Of a DNA stretch of 64,000 nucleotides, positions 55,069 through 64,000 are shown one piece after another. The DNA is from Hsuehochloa calcarea (lineage: Eukaryota > Streptophyta > Magnoliopsida > Poales > Poaceae): assembly GCA_036346395.1 (NCBI GenBank), contig CM070602.1:14455098-14519097 (forward strand). The letters are read 5' to 3'. Every line of letters starts with the position of its first letter. Within the stretch, counting starts at the first letter, position 1. The translations under genes were made by a program, and so were the position numbers. The notes below the pieces were generated by a model. It did no database searches and was not told the origin of the DNA. It saw only the letters and a program-made list of their open reading frames with translations.

Positions 55069-57084
55069 GGTTGGACGAGTGGTCGTCCCGAACCGAGTGG
55101 CGAGGGGGGTCGACGGTTGCCGCGGGGATTGCGGCGTTCATTCGCCTTCTCTTCCTCCTCTTCCTACCGAAGTGATTGTGGGAGGATGTGGCTCGGCCCC
55201 TTTGGATTCCGGTGTTCCATCCACTACCCTTAGGTTCCATGGAAGCCGGGTTGTGATGCAGTAGTGTGGTCCTCAACACAGTCGAGGTGGAGGATCACCC
55301 GTTGGGTGAGCCCTCACCTCCATTTGTTCGGGAGGCGGGAGCTCGCTTGGCTGGTTTGGATCCTCCCCACGATGCGTGAAGGTGATCCAGGCTGAGAGTC
55401 CTCGTGTCCTCCCGACTCGCCGAGATCCCTTCAATCGTATGCAGCGAACATTTTCTACCGACAATGCGCTCCGCGACGTCCGGTGTCCAAAGCGAACATC
55501 GAGAGCCCTTTCGGACAGAGTCGAACGGTCGAAAGCATGGCTCGCGGATCTCCACGGTCGCACGTTGATCTCCAAAGCTTCACGGTGGCTTCAATTTCAA
55601 GCTACAATTTGTACTGCATGGGCTTTTCCTGTAGAAAAGCTGACCTGAAATCATTATTACCGCAAAGTACGACCTCGCTTTTCAGGTACAGTTCAGCAGC
55701 CCATGCAGAGGTACAGCTAGGCCCACATACTTGTGCTTAATCCCAAATATGACTAGTTAGATACCCGATCAGCACTAACATTATCAGATTGGCACAATAG
55801 AATGAGAATCTTGCAGGTGTTTCTTAATTCAGGCTCTGACATGATGTTGGGTGTGGCTGAGCTGACTGAACCTTCACAAGCCTCTTGATCGATTCTGCTT
55901 TTCGCTCTCTCGATGCTACGATTTTATTTTTGAATGAAAAATCCTACTGTAAATATATTCAAGTATAGAAAAATACAAAAAAAAAATGTTATGTACAAAT
56001 GCTATGATTTTATTCGCTCCTTTGGTAAAAAGAATTCCTTCCTTTCGATCCGTTTGCTCACAGTTCACCTGGCCGAATGAGATAAGCTGTTTGTTTATAG
56101 GGTTTTCAGTATGAAAATCGTAGAAGAAACGGACCAAACGAATCATCATTCTAGGCCTAACCGTATGCTTCACATAGGCAGTTAGTTGCCAATCCCAAAT
56201 GAACACCGTGCGGCACGCATGCATGCGTTGATGCGTACGTACGTGCAGCGGTGCATTGCATTGCCCGTATGCCCACGGCCACGGCTCGGTCCATCCCTTG
56301 CTGTTCTGCGCAGGCCAAAGCATCAAGTCGTGTCGCGTTGCCGCGGCGATGTTTTCAGGAAATGGTAAGTTCCTTCTCTGTCCCGGCTTCTGCCAGCATG
56401 CAGGAGGGACGTGCCGTAATGCAGCCTGAGAAGGGACGAGAATCTTCAGGCCCCAGCCCAGCGTCGCTCCGATCCAAAGAAGATAGGCAACTAGCTTCTC
56501 CTCATCTATATCCATTGCTCGTCAATGTCCCCGTAGTCAAGATAGATGTTCGGTTAAAGTGAAAATTGGTAGTAAAATTGCAAAATATATAATATCTACA
56601 ACTATTTGAAATACGTGTTTTTTTTTCTGGTCCGCACAGGAAATAAGCTGTCTCATACGGTGACAAAACCAGGATTTTCAAAATGGATGCGCAACATATA
56701 CTTCACGTTCATGCACGAGAGATGCATTACATGCACACTCACGGCCGGGCAAAACATCGCATTTGCATGTATAGACTGTAGATGAAATGACTATGTAGGA
56801 AATTTGGAACAAGTTTATATGAACCACCTACGGACTGGCACTTAATGCACACTCGCGCAGCTAGGTGCCCACAAATCAATCTCGATTTGTACCTTCCTGC
56901 ACGAATTTGTTCTCTGTCAGCATTGATTAACTATTAGACCAGCTATTACCATCACTATTGTGAATTATCTCATCCACTAAGCTAGTACTAGTTCAATTTC
57001 AGTTCTCCTATCTCCAAAAGCGTATAAACGAAACTCCCTGAAATTCCTCCAACTCGTTAATCCACTTCTCCCGCCTTTCTTTTC
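55069..57084. other. Intergenic DNA, no gene recognised
   Basis: About 2 kb. 55069-55740 is GC-richer with open frames in several phases. 55916-56515 has a 199-codon minus-strand frame without recognisable domain and with a low-complexity tail. I do not call a gene. Confidence 0.45.
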
Positions 57085-57800
57085 TTTTTGGGGCAAATGG
57101 TTCTATGTCATTGATCAAATCTTAAATTTTAAAAATACCATTTAAAAATGAATATGTAACTGCTTGATGCATTTTCAATCTCAAAATACCACTCCCGTTA
57201 TCTTCCACACCAGCCCTTCGAGCATTAGTACTGTTTGCTTATGAGTTTTGAGTGGGTTGTCTAGCTTCCAAAGTAGGGTGGCAAGGAGCATATTCTAAGT
57301 TAGAGTACTAGGGAATCCCCCAATAAAAAGTTGTTTGGGTCTGATTTTTTTTTTCTTAGATGGTGAATGTTTTTTCTTGTCTCTCTTTGAGCTAGGACTG
57401 AGAACATATGCCAATAGTCCTTCAAAGTCAGTGATACTCACACACAATTGTACTAACCGAGTTTCATAATATATGCCAAATGCTTTAGCAATGCCCACTC
57501 AAAACCCAGCAAAAGGTAATTGGAGTATCATTTCGAGATGAAAATGCACAAAGCAATGACATATTCACAACAAGAGAGTTTTCGATGATATTGTTAGAAT
57601 TTGAGATTTGACGATGATATTGTTAGAATTTGAGATTTGACCAGTGGTGTGTAAACAATTGTCCCTCTCTTTTTTTTTTTGGAGAATTGGCATCATACCA
57701 CTGGTCAAACCTCAAATTCTAAAAATATCATCGAAAATTAGCTAACTGTAAATATGTGATTGCTTCTGAACAACCATGTTAAATATACCCTTACAATAGG
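57085..57800. repeat. Nested inverted repeats (MITE-like)
   Basis: 57085-57200 (CAAATGG..CTATGTCATTGATC...) is inverted relative to 57524-57660, and a third copy in the first orientation lies at 57690-57800. The middle copy contains an internal 29-bp tandem duplication at 57583-57611 and 57612-57640 (CGATGATATTGTTAGAATTT...). The shared core is CAAATTCTAAAAATATCATCGAAAA or its complement. This suggests insertion of one hairpin element beside or within another of the same family. Confidence 0.7.
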
Positions 57801-57882
57801 CATCCTTTACAAAATACCAAGATTACTAACAAGGATTAAATATCTAAATATTATTTTATTTAATTAAAGACCACACGTACTT

Positions 57883-60306
57883 TGTGGTCGTAATCCCTAA
57901 GGCTAACGACCCCATGGTCTTAAGGATTCCAGAGGTTACATTGTGGGTGCCCTGGTCGGACGAGGTCCTTTACCTTATACTCGACCAGGTGACTGCTCAT
58001 AGAATCGATAAATTGGCACTTGGACCCTACTCCAAGTATATTCCTTCCGTGTGATGTATGGAACATGTGCCTTAATTGTTCCAATCCACATGTCATTTTC
58101 AGCCCTAAGACACTGACAACAACTCCTTGACAGTTTTGTCTCCTATTAAACTTCAACTGGTAATCAATTACTGGAACTGCCTCTCCGACCAGATGCGTCA
58201 TGTTGGACCGTAAAGGCGACTAGAGGGGTGAATAGGAGCACGCTCACTTTTTCACAAATTATGAACTCAATACAATTTTAACTCCAGTAGCTATTAGAAA
58301 GCTATGAAGATCAATATACCAGTACAGCGGAAGACTAGTATTGAATCCAATTAAAACCCCTAAGCAATATAACAAAATCAACTAAGATTACCAAGACTCA
58401 CAAAGATCAAGCGGTCGACTGTTATACTCAACCGGTCGGACCGATTGTCGCGCGGTCGGACCGGCGTTGTCTTTGGCGGTCGGACCGCTCCAAAATCGGT
58501 CGACCGGTGATGACGGCGGTCGACCGTGACTCGAACCGATCTGCAACATAAAATCACCGATGACGAAGTTGCAATTAGGTGAAACTTTTGATTCTCAACT
58601 CCAATCTTTATGAAACTTTGCACACACCTTCTATATGCTATTGAGGACCTATTCCAATCGAATATTATGATAATTCTTGGAATGATCTTGAGCAATTGTC
58701 AATTGATTAACAGAAGGTCTAAAACCGGGCAAGAACGAAAACTTGATCCTAAAGCTTGTTCGTGAGAGATTGATGATCAAGATGATGCTAGATAGATTCA
58801 CACATATCACGAGAAGCTAATTCACGTGAAAGAATCAATCACAAACTCGCGGATCAAAGAAAGCCCTAAAATCACCAAATTGAAAGCAAGAACGAAAAGA
58901 GACTTATCTCAAGCAAACCTTGCATAGATTGATTTCGTGATTGAAGCTGGATTACATCCACACCATCATGGATCAGTAGACAATCAAGGATCACGAAATT
59001 CACCACAAACCATCAAGAGCCCTTGCCTCCACCTCAACTCCCCTAAAGACAATTAGGGTTTTGAAACATAAAAGGCGAGAGAGAGAGAGTGCGCACCACC
59101 ATCTCCTCCTATTTATAGTGGAGGCCTAAAACTCTTAGGGTTTGACTTAATTGGGCTCCGTTAAGGCCCACTAACAAGCGGGTCACACACGCACGCTTCG
59201 CGGCGCCGTCTTTAACTTTTGACCTAAACCGCTTCACCATGCATCATGGATTCGCCAATAGGTCACCCTTGTCCATCTTGTGTCACGCTTGAGTCGTTGA
59301 CCTCACCCGCATCGTTGATCGCTCGACCTCAACTCTTCAAGTCTAGTCCCGATCCTCCTCGCCGCTGACCGTCGTTGACCACCAAGCAACTTTGCACAAC
59401 CACGCATAAGAAAACACGAATTCGGGAATAAGTTCTTCACAACTTGACCCATGTTAGTCAAAACATGCATCATGCAAAACATATGACATGAAACCAATGA
59501 CTTTGACCTAACAAAACAACATCGCCACGGTTGGCCGACGTTCAAGTAAACCGGTCCGACCGCTCGGTGAGCCGGTCGACCGCTTCATGGCGGTCGGACC
59601 GCTCCACGTGAGCGGCCGGACCGCCTTAGACTTAGCCAAATTCAAGCTCCCAAAATCCAAACCTTCGAAACTTTAAACCAATAGAACTTTTCACTGGAGA
59701 CTCCAAAAATCATGAGACCAAGTGCATTGGGATCCCCTTACTTGTCTACAACACCTATTTTTGGCCCAGCTCGATTTGAACACTTTTGGTCATCGCCGGT
59801 CCGACCGCCCCACCTGGCCGGTCCGACCGATTTGGGACCGGTCGGACCGCCGTGCAAGGACCGGTCGGACCGCCCCGAGCAGTAAGCCCTGTAACTTTGT
59901 CGAAAACGCGTGAAACGACAAACCGTAAACGCCATTGCCAATTGTCACATCATCCTAAGATCTGGAGCATATCCCCATGGAATCCACACGTCACTTTCAA
60001 GAGGTATCTTCTTCAGGAGTAATTGTCACTTCTTCGGTGGTTATTTAAGGATAGATGATGGACAACAATAGGAACAATCCGATTCGACATCGACAACCAG
60101 TTTGGGCAATCAAAAACCCAACACTCTGAAGACAAGTGGAGCAATAGCAATACTCTCAGTGTAATTAGGGTTAGTCCACCGCCTAGTTGAAGGCACCCCT
60201 TGTAATATCCAGTTCATTGCAATAAAGAGCAGCCTCATTCTCTCCTAAGAACTCTTAACCTTTTTCCTCTATCTATTTCGTAAGATCAGCGACTCGATCG
60301 TCGACA
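57883..60306 (+). mobile_element. Ty3/gypsy 5' LTR (Tat-like), interrupted by a nested solo LTR
   Basis: The right end is firm: GATCGTCGACA is followed by ACTGGTGCATTCTGTGGGGA, resembling the gypsy primer site context TGGxGCxxTCTGTGGGGA. An AATAAAGAGC signal lies near 60222. The left end TGTGGTCGTAATCC at 57883 is proposed because TGTGGTCG roughly mirrors the CGTCGACA end. Without the nested 1788-bp insert and one copy of its target duplication, the LTR is about 630 bp. Confidence 0.6.
58201..59988 (+). mobile_element. Nested solo LTR (TGTTGGACCG...AATCCACA) with CGTCA duplication
   Basis: Starts TGTTGGACCGTAAAGGCG and ends CCATGGAATCCACA. The perfect 5-bp duplication CGTCA flanks it (58196-58200 and 59989-59993). 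1788 bp, no coding domain. It is related to the repeat at 27732. It has three clusters of GGTCGGACCG-type words (about 58425-58530, 59545-59635 and 59795-59880). Confidence 0.85.
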
Positions 60307-60326
60307 ACTGGTGCATTCTGTGGGGA
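60307..60326 (+). other. Gypsy primer-binding site region
   Basis: ACTGGTGCATTCTGTGGGGA directly after the LTR end matches the usual context of plant Tat/Athila-type gypsy primer sites, with some mutated positions. Confidence 0.65.
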
Positions 60327-60401
60327 AGAAGACGTTGAGTTCTTGAATACACTCAGCAATCCTCATTCACTTTCCTTTGCTCCATCATCACTCATGCGAT
60401 C

Positions 60402-60506
60402 ATGGTAGGGACTTGGGATGAGGAAAACTGGTTCGACTTGGCGGACTACTCTAACCTTGACATGGACACATGCATCCGCACCATGAAACATGACGCAATG
60501 TCGTCG
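60402..60506 (+). pseudogene. Start of a gypsy ORF, cut by a CACTA element
   Basis: MVGTWDEENWFDLADYSNLDMD begins about 95 bp after the primer site and runs 35 codons to the CACTA terminus. Its placement suggests the N-terminus of a gypsy gag ORF. I do not recognise a domain in this short piece. Confidence 0.4.
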
Positions 60507-60509
60507 TCA

Positions 60510-62775
60510 CACTACTACAAAAAAGGCAATAGAAGACGCCTCATCACAGATGGTTTCTTGGGAACTGTCTGTGATAAAATTATCACAGAAGGTTCTTTGT
60601 TAACCGTCTGTGATATGGACATATCACAGACGGTTTATTAATACAACCGTCTATGATACTTCACAGACGGTTGTCAGTAAGAACCATTTGTGATAATGGT
60701 AGTCATCACAGACGGTTCTTTATACTAACCGTCTGTGATACTTTACAAACGGTTGGAGACAAGAACCATCTGTGATTCTATGTGTCATCACCGACGGCTC
60801 TTTATACGAAACGTCTGTGAAGTATCACGATGGTTCTTGTAAAGAACCGTCTGTGATAGTTATTTATCACAGATGGTTCTTGTAAAGAACTGTAAATAGA
60901 TGCTCCCGACAGGCCCCCCTGCCCATTCCATTTGAGGCGCCGCCACCCTACTGCTGTTGCTGCCTCCTGCCCATTGGCCACCCTGCTGCTGCTGCCTCCT
61001 CCCCCGTTGCGCCACCTTGCTGCTGCTGCTGCCTCCTTCCATGCACATTGCTGCCCATTCCCTTTTGAGCTGTCACCCTGCTGCCTCCTCCCCCATTGCG
61101 GCACCTCTCCTGCCTCCTCCCACATTGCACCATCTTAGAGAGAAGGGTAACGATCTGTAACCCTGTATATTTGCTCTAGACTAATCACTAATGTGTAACG
61201 ATCTGTAACCCTTTATAAATCTCTAGACTAATCACTAATGTGTTTGGTCATTATGAAGGGTACTTGCGGTTTATTAATACAATTTAACACTAATTAATTT
61301 CTTACGTGCGTATACGTGTAGATGGACCGAAACTGGATGTACATTGAGAACCGTGTGAGTGAAGAGTATATTAATAGCGTGTTTCCTTTTAGAAGAGCCG
61401 CCGAGCAGGATATGTTGAAGAAAGGGATAAAATTTATGTATTGTCCATGCATTGATTGCGGTAATATGAAAATGTTTAACAACCCGGTGCAGATCGATGC
61501 TCACTTAATACAAAGGGTTTCAAAAAAGAATATACATGTTGGACCAGTCACAGTGAAGAGCAGATTATACCGGAAGTCAGTAATGACGACATCGCCGAGG
61601 AAGTCAACGATATGCAGTGTGTGGAATGTGCTTTTGATGAGGATAGGTCGCATGATGATAATCTGAATCAGATGCTACGCGATGCAGAAGGGAACTATGG
61701 TGAGAGAGAGTTTTGTAAATTCGAGGGCTTAATGGAGGACTCGGGGAAACCTTTGTTCCCTGGCTGCAAGCCGGAATACACAAGGTTGTCAACCGTGCTT
61801 GAACTGCTGAAATTGAAGGCAAGCAATGGTTGGTCCGACAAGAGTTTTACGATGTTGTTAGGTCTCTTAGCTAACATCCTTCCGGAGGAAAACGTGTTGC
61901 CCAGCACGACCTACCAAGCTAAGAAGGTTCTTTGTCCATTGGGAATGGAAGTAGAAAGAATACATGCATGTCCGAACGATTGTATCCTCTACAGTAAAGA
62001 GTATGCAGACATACATGTATGTCCCGTGTGCAAAGCATCCTGATACAAGCGTAAGAATACTGCTAAGGCGAAGCAAGGACCTCCTGCTAAGATGTTGTGG
62101 TATCTGCCTGTGATCCCACGTTTGAAGCGTTTATTTGCGAACCGAAAGGAGGAAAGATTGATGTGTTGGCACTCGGAGGAGCGTAATAAAGATGGAAAGC
62201 TCAGACACCCTGCTGATTCTGCCTTATTGGGAGCACATAGAAGTTCGTCACTGCACCGACGTCATGCACATGGAGAAGAATGTATGTGATAGCTTGATTG
62301 GTCTCTTACTGAACATTAGTGATAAAACAAAAGATGGTGTTAACGCATGGCGTGACTTGGTTGATATGAACATAAGAACCGAGTTAGCACCGAAATAGAT
62401 CGATAAAGGACGAACGTACCTTCCCCCAGCTTGCAACACTTTGTCCAAGGCTGATAGAAATGAACTGTGTCAAAGCTTGCATGGTGTGAAAGTTTCGTCC
62501 GGTTACTCCGCCAATATTAAGAAACTTGTTTCCATGAAAGATTTGAAATTAATTGGTATGAAGTCTTATGATTGTCATGTGCTGATGACACAAATGCTTC
62601 CTGTTGCAATTAGGAGTATCTTGCCGAACAAGGTCCGAGTGTCAATCTTTAGGCTGTGTTATTTCTTTAACTCAATTGCTCAGAAGGTCATCGATCTGCA
62701 GGCCGAGGTGGTGACGACTCTATGTCATCTTGAGATGTATTTTCCTCCGTCATTTTTCGATATCATGGTCCAGCA
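60510..62775 (+). mobile_element. Truncated CACTA (En/Spm) transposon
   Basis: Starts CACTACTACAAAAAAGGC, a canonical grass CACTA terminus, next to TCA (60507-60509), the expected kind of 3-bp duplication. It is followed by a dense array of subterminal motifs and a TNP2-type transposase. The right terminal inverted repeat (GTAGTAGTG) is absent. At about 62770-62786 the sequence passes directly into gypsy RT. Confidence 0.88.
60530..60895 (+). repeat. CACTA subterminal repeat array
   Basis: Many copies of ATCACAGACGGTTCTT and its complement AACCGTCTGTGATA, in alternating orientation and often 20-40 bp apart. Subterminal arrays of this sort are where CACTA proteins (TNPA-like) bind. Confidence 0.9.
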
Positions 62776-62785
62776 AAAAAACTAG
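61322..62785 (+). pseudogene. TNP2-type CACTA transposase, internally deleted and frameshifted
   Basis: 61322-61666 has the transposase-associated N-terminal domain (MDRNWMYIENRVSEEYI, CPCIDCGN). 61612-62043 has the TNP2 start (YTRLSTVLELLKLKASNGWS, LLANILPEENVLPST, IHACPNDCILY, HVCPVCKAS). The next piece reaches MCWHSEERNKDGKLRHPADS near 62214, then jumps to LPYWEHIEVRHCTDVMHMEKNV, so the middle of TNP2, expected to hold catalytic residues, is missing. The C-terminal domain follows (CQSLHGVKVSSGYSANI, KSYDCHVLMTQMLPVAIR) and ends at FFDIMV. Stops occur near 62041 and 62396. It cannot make active transposase. Confidence 0.9.
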
Positions 62786-64000
62786 TCAAGCAAAAGCTAA
62801 GGCGGTTTGCACCAGATCGGAAGGAGGCAATCCAGTAATGGTTAGAAAAAGCAACAGAAAATGACGTATGTGTATTGACTTTACATATCTCAATAAAGCT
62901 TATCCAATGAAGACTTTTCCCTTCCACGCATTGATCAACTTGTATATTCTACATCCGAGTGTGAGTTATTGAGTTTTCTAGATGCGTATTTAGGGTACCA
63001 CCAGATTAATATGAGTAAACATGATGAATAGAAAACTTCCTTCATCACGCCATATGACACTTACTATTATTTAAAGATGTCAACCAGTCTCAAAAATGCT
63101 GGTGTGACTTTTCAAAGGTTAATGCAAAAAAAACCTTTAGTCCACAAATAGGTCAAAATTTGGAAGCCTGCGTTGATGACTTGGTTGTAAAAAACATCAA
63201 TGTTGGTGATCACATTTCCGACCTACAAGAAACTTTCAAGAACTTAAGAAGGCTTAACGTTAAGTTAAATCCAAAAAGTGTGTATTCGAAGTTTTCTATT
63301 GAAAGCTTCTTAGATTCCTAGTTTTGGCTAGAAGAATTAAAGCAAATCGAGCAAAGATATCGGTCATCGACCAGATGCGTCATTCGACCACAAAGAAAGA
63401 AGTCCAAAAATTAATCGGTTGTATGGTAGCGCTAAGTCATTTCATAGCACGATTAGGAGAGAAAGGACTACCTTTCTTTAGGTTTCTTCAGAAACATAGA
63501 AGTTTCGAATGGACTAAGGAGGCAAACGTTGTCTTTGAAGATCTCAAAAGGTACCTTACGAGTGTCCCGATCTTAGTGTCTCTAAGATCGAAGAAATATT
63601 GCTGATATACATGGCTGCAACACCACAAGCAGTCAGTGCTGTATTGGTCATTGAACGTGACAATATCCAACGACATGTATATTACGTAAGTGAAGTCTTA
63701 CATAGACCAAAAGAACGATATCCATAGGTACAAAAGTTGTTATACGGTCTCCTTATGATATCAAGGAAACTAAGGTATTATTTTCAGGCCTACAGAGTGG
63801 TCGTACAAACTGGATATTCTCTTGGTCAAGTTCTCAGAAACAGGGAATAATTAGGACGAATAGAAAAATAGGCGGTCGAGTTTGGGGCGTTCGAACTCCA
63901 TTTCATCTCACGAACAACAATCAAGTCACAGGCTTTAGCAGAATTTATTACCGAATGGATGAACCCTGAACCCACCCAAGGGTCTGAGTACAAACACCAC
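62776..64000 (+). pseudogene. Ty3/gypsy reverse transcriptase and RNase H remnant, continues past the window
   Basis: Plus-strand frames with many stops show VKQKLRRFAPDRKEAIQ, a FxxxxH..INLYI region, YHQIN, SFITPYDTYYYL and KNAGVTFQRLMQ, then the catalytic box as CVDDLVVK with HISDLQETFKNLRRLNVKLNP. After that come KEVQKLIGCMVALSHFIARL, GLPFFRFLQK, the RNase H region SAVLVIERD.IQ, VYYVSEVL, KLLYGLLMISRKLRYYFQ and KSQALAEFITEW. These are Tat-like gypsy RT and RNase H blocks. The element is decayed and truncated at its 5' side by fusion to CACTA sequence. Confidence 0.9.

Noticed and set aside
55916..56515. 199-codon minus-strand open frame
   Set aside because: No recognisable domain, hydrophobic and low-complexity ends, competing frames on the other strand and no homologue that I know. 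Kept as intergenic.
1..64000. tRNA, rRNA or other structured RNA genes
   Set aside because: TGGTATCAGAG-type strings occur only as retrotransposon primer sites. No cloverleaf or rRNA-like sequence was seen by eye. A covariance-model scan would be decisive.

Overview
This window looks like a repeat-dense stretch of a grass (Poaceae) nuclear genome. The evidence is one intact spliced plant gene with the very GC-rich first exon typical of grasses, one decayed fragment of a plant ion-channel gene, and many nested plant transposable elements (Ty1/copia, Ty3/gypsy, CACTA, Mutator-like foldback, MITE-like hairpins). I cannot name the species. I recognised no rRNA, tRNA, prokaryotic operon or CRISPR array.

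Layout. 1-2.45 kb: AT-rich DNA ending in a decayed copia 3' end. 2.45-8.92 kb: a complete but decayed copia element on the minus strand, with 173-bp LTRs and a CTTTT target duplication. 8.9-13.1 kb: intergenic DNA with no gene I can support. 13.15-14.83 kb: a solo Angela-like LTR ending about 450 bp before the only intact gene. 15.29-17.77 kb: a four-exon patellin-type SEC14/GOLD protein gene. 20.81-23.57 kb: a very young non-autonomous copia element with 300-bp LTRs differing at one site. It carries only gag and a protease segment. 24.2-25.2 kb: a foldback repeat. 27.0-33.8 kb: a minus-strand copia broken by a gag-like insertion and by a 3.1-kb solo gypsy LTR with target duplication GATTT. 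33.85-36.57 kb: more copies of related gypsy LTRs in opposite orientations. 36.57-39.58 kb: a copia derivative that has lost integrase, RT and RNase H. 39.6-42.8 kb: MITE and foldback elements, including a 1.02-kb Mutator-like hairpin with a 9-bp target duplication. 43.24-47.96 kb: a gypsy 5' fragment fused to a truncated minus-strand copia.

47.99-49.49 kb: the C-terminal part of an AKT2-type potassium channel gene (ankyrin repeats plus KHA domain), cut off by the copia LTR and carrying several frameshifts, so a pseudogene. 50.88-55.07 kb: a chimeric copia whose 5' end (129-bp LTR) and 3' end (1.62-kb Angela-like LTR) come from different families. 57.08-57.80 kb: nested inverted repeats. 57.88-64.0 kb: a gypsy (Tat-like) element whose 5' LTR carries a nested solo LTR (target duplication CGTCA) and whose body is replaced by a truncated CACTA element fused straight onto the gypsy RT.

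Only the patellin gene looks functional for the host. The rest records repeated insertion, solo-LTR formation, internal deletion and element-element fusion.
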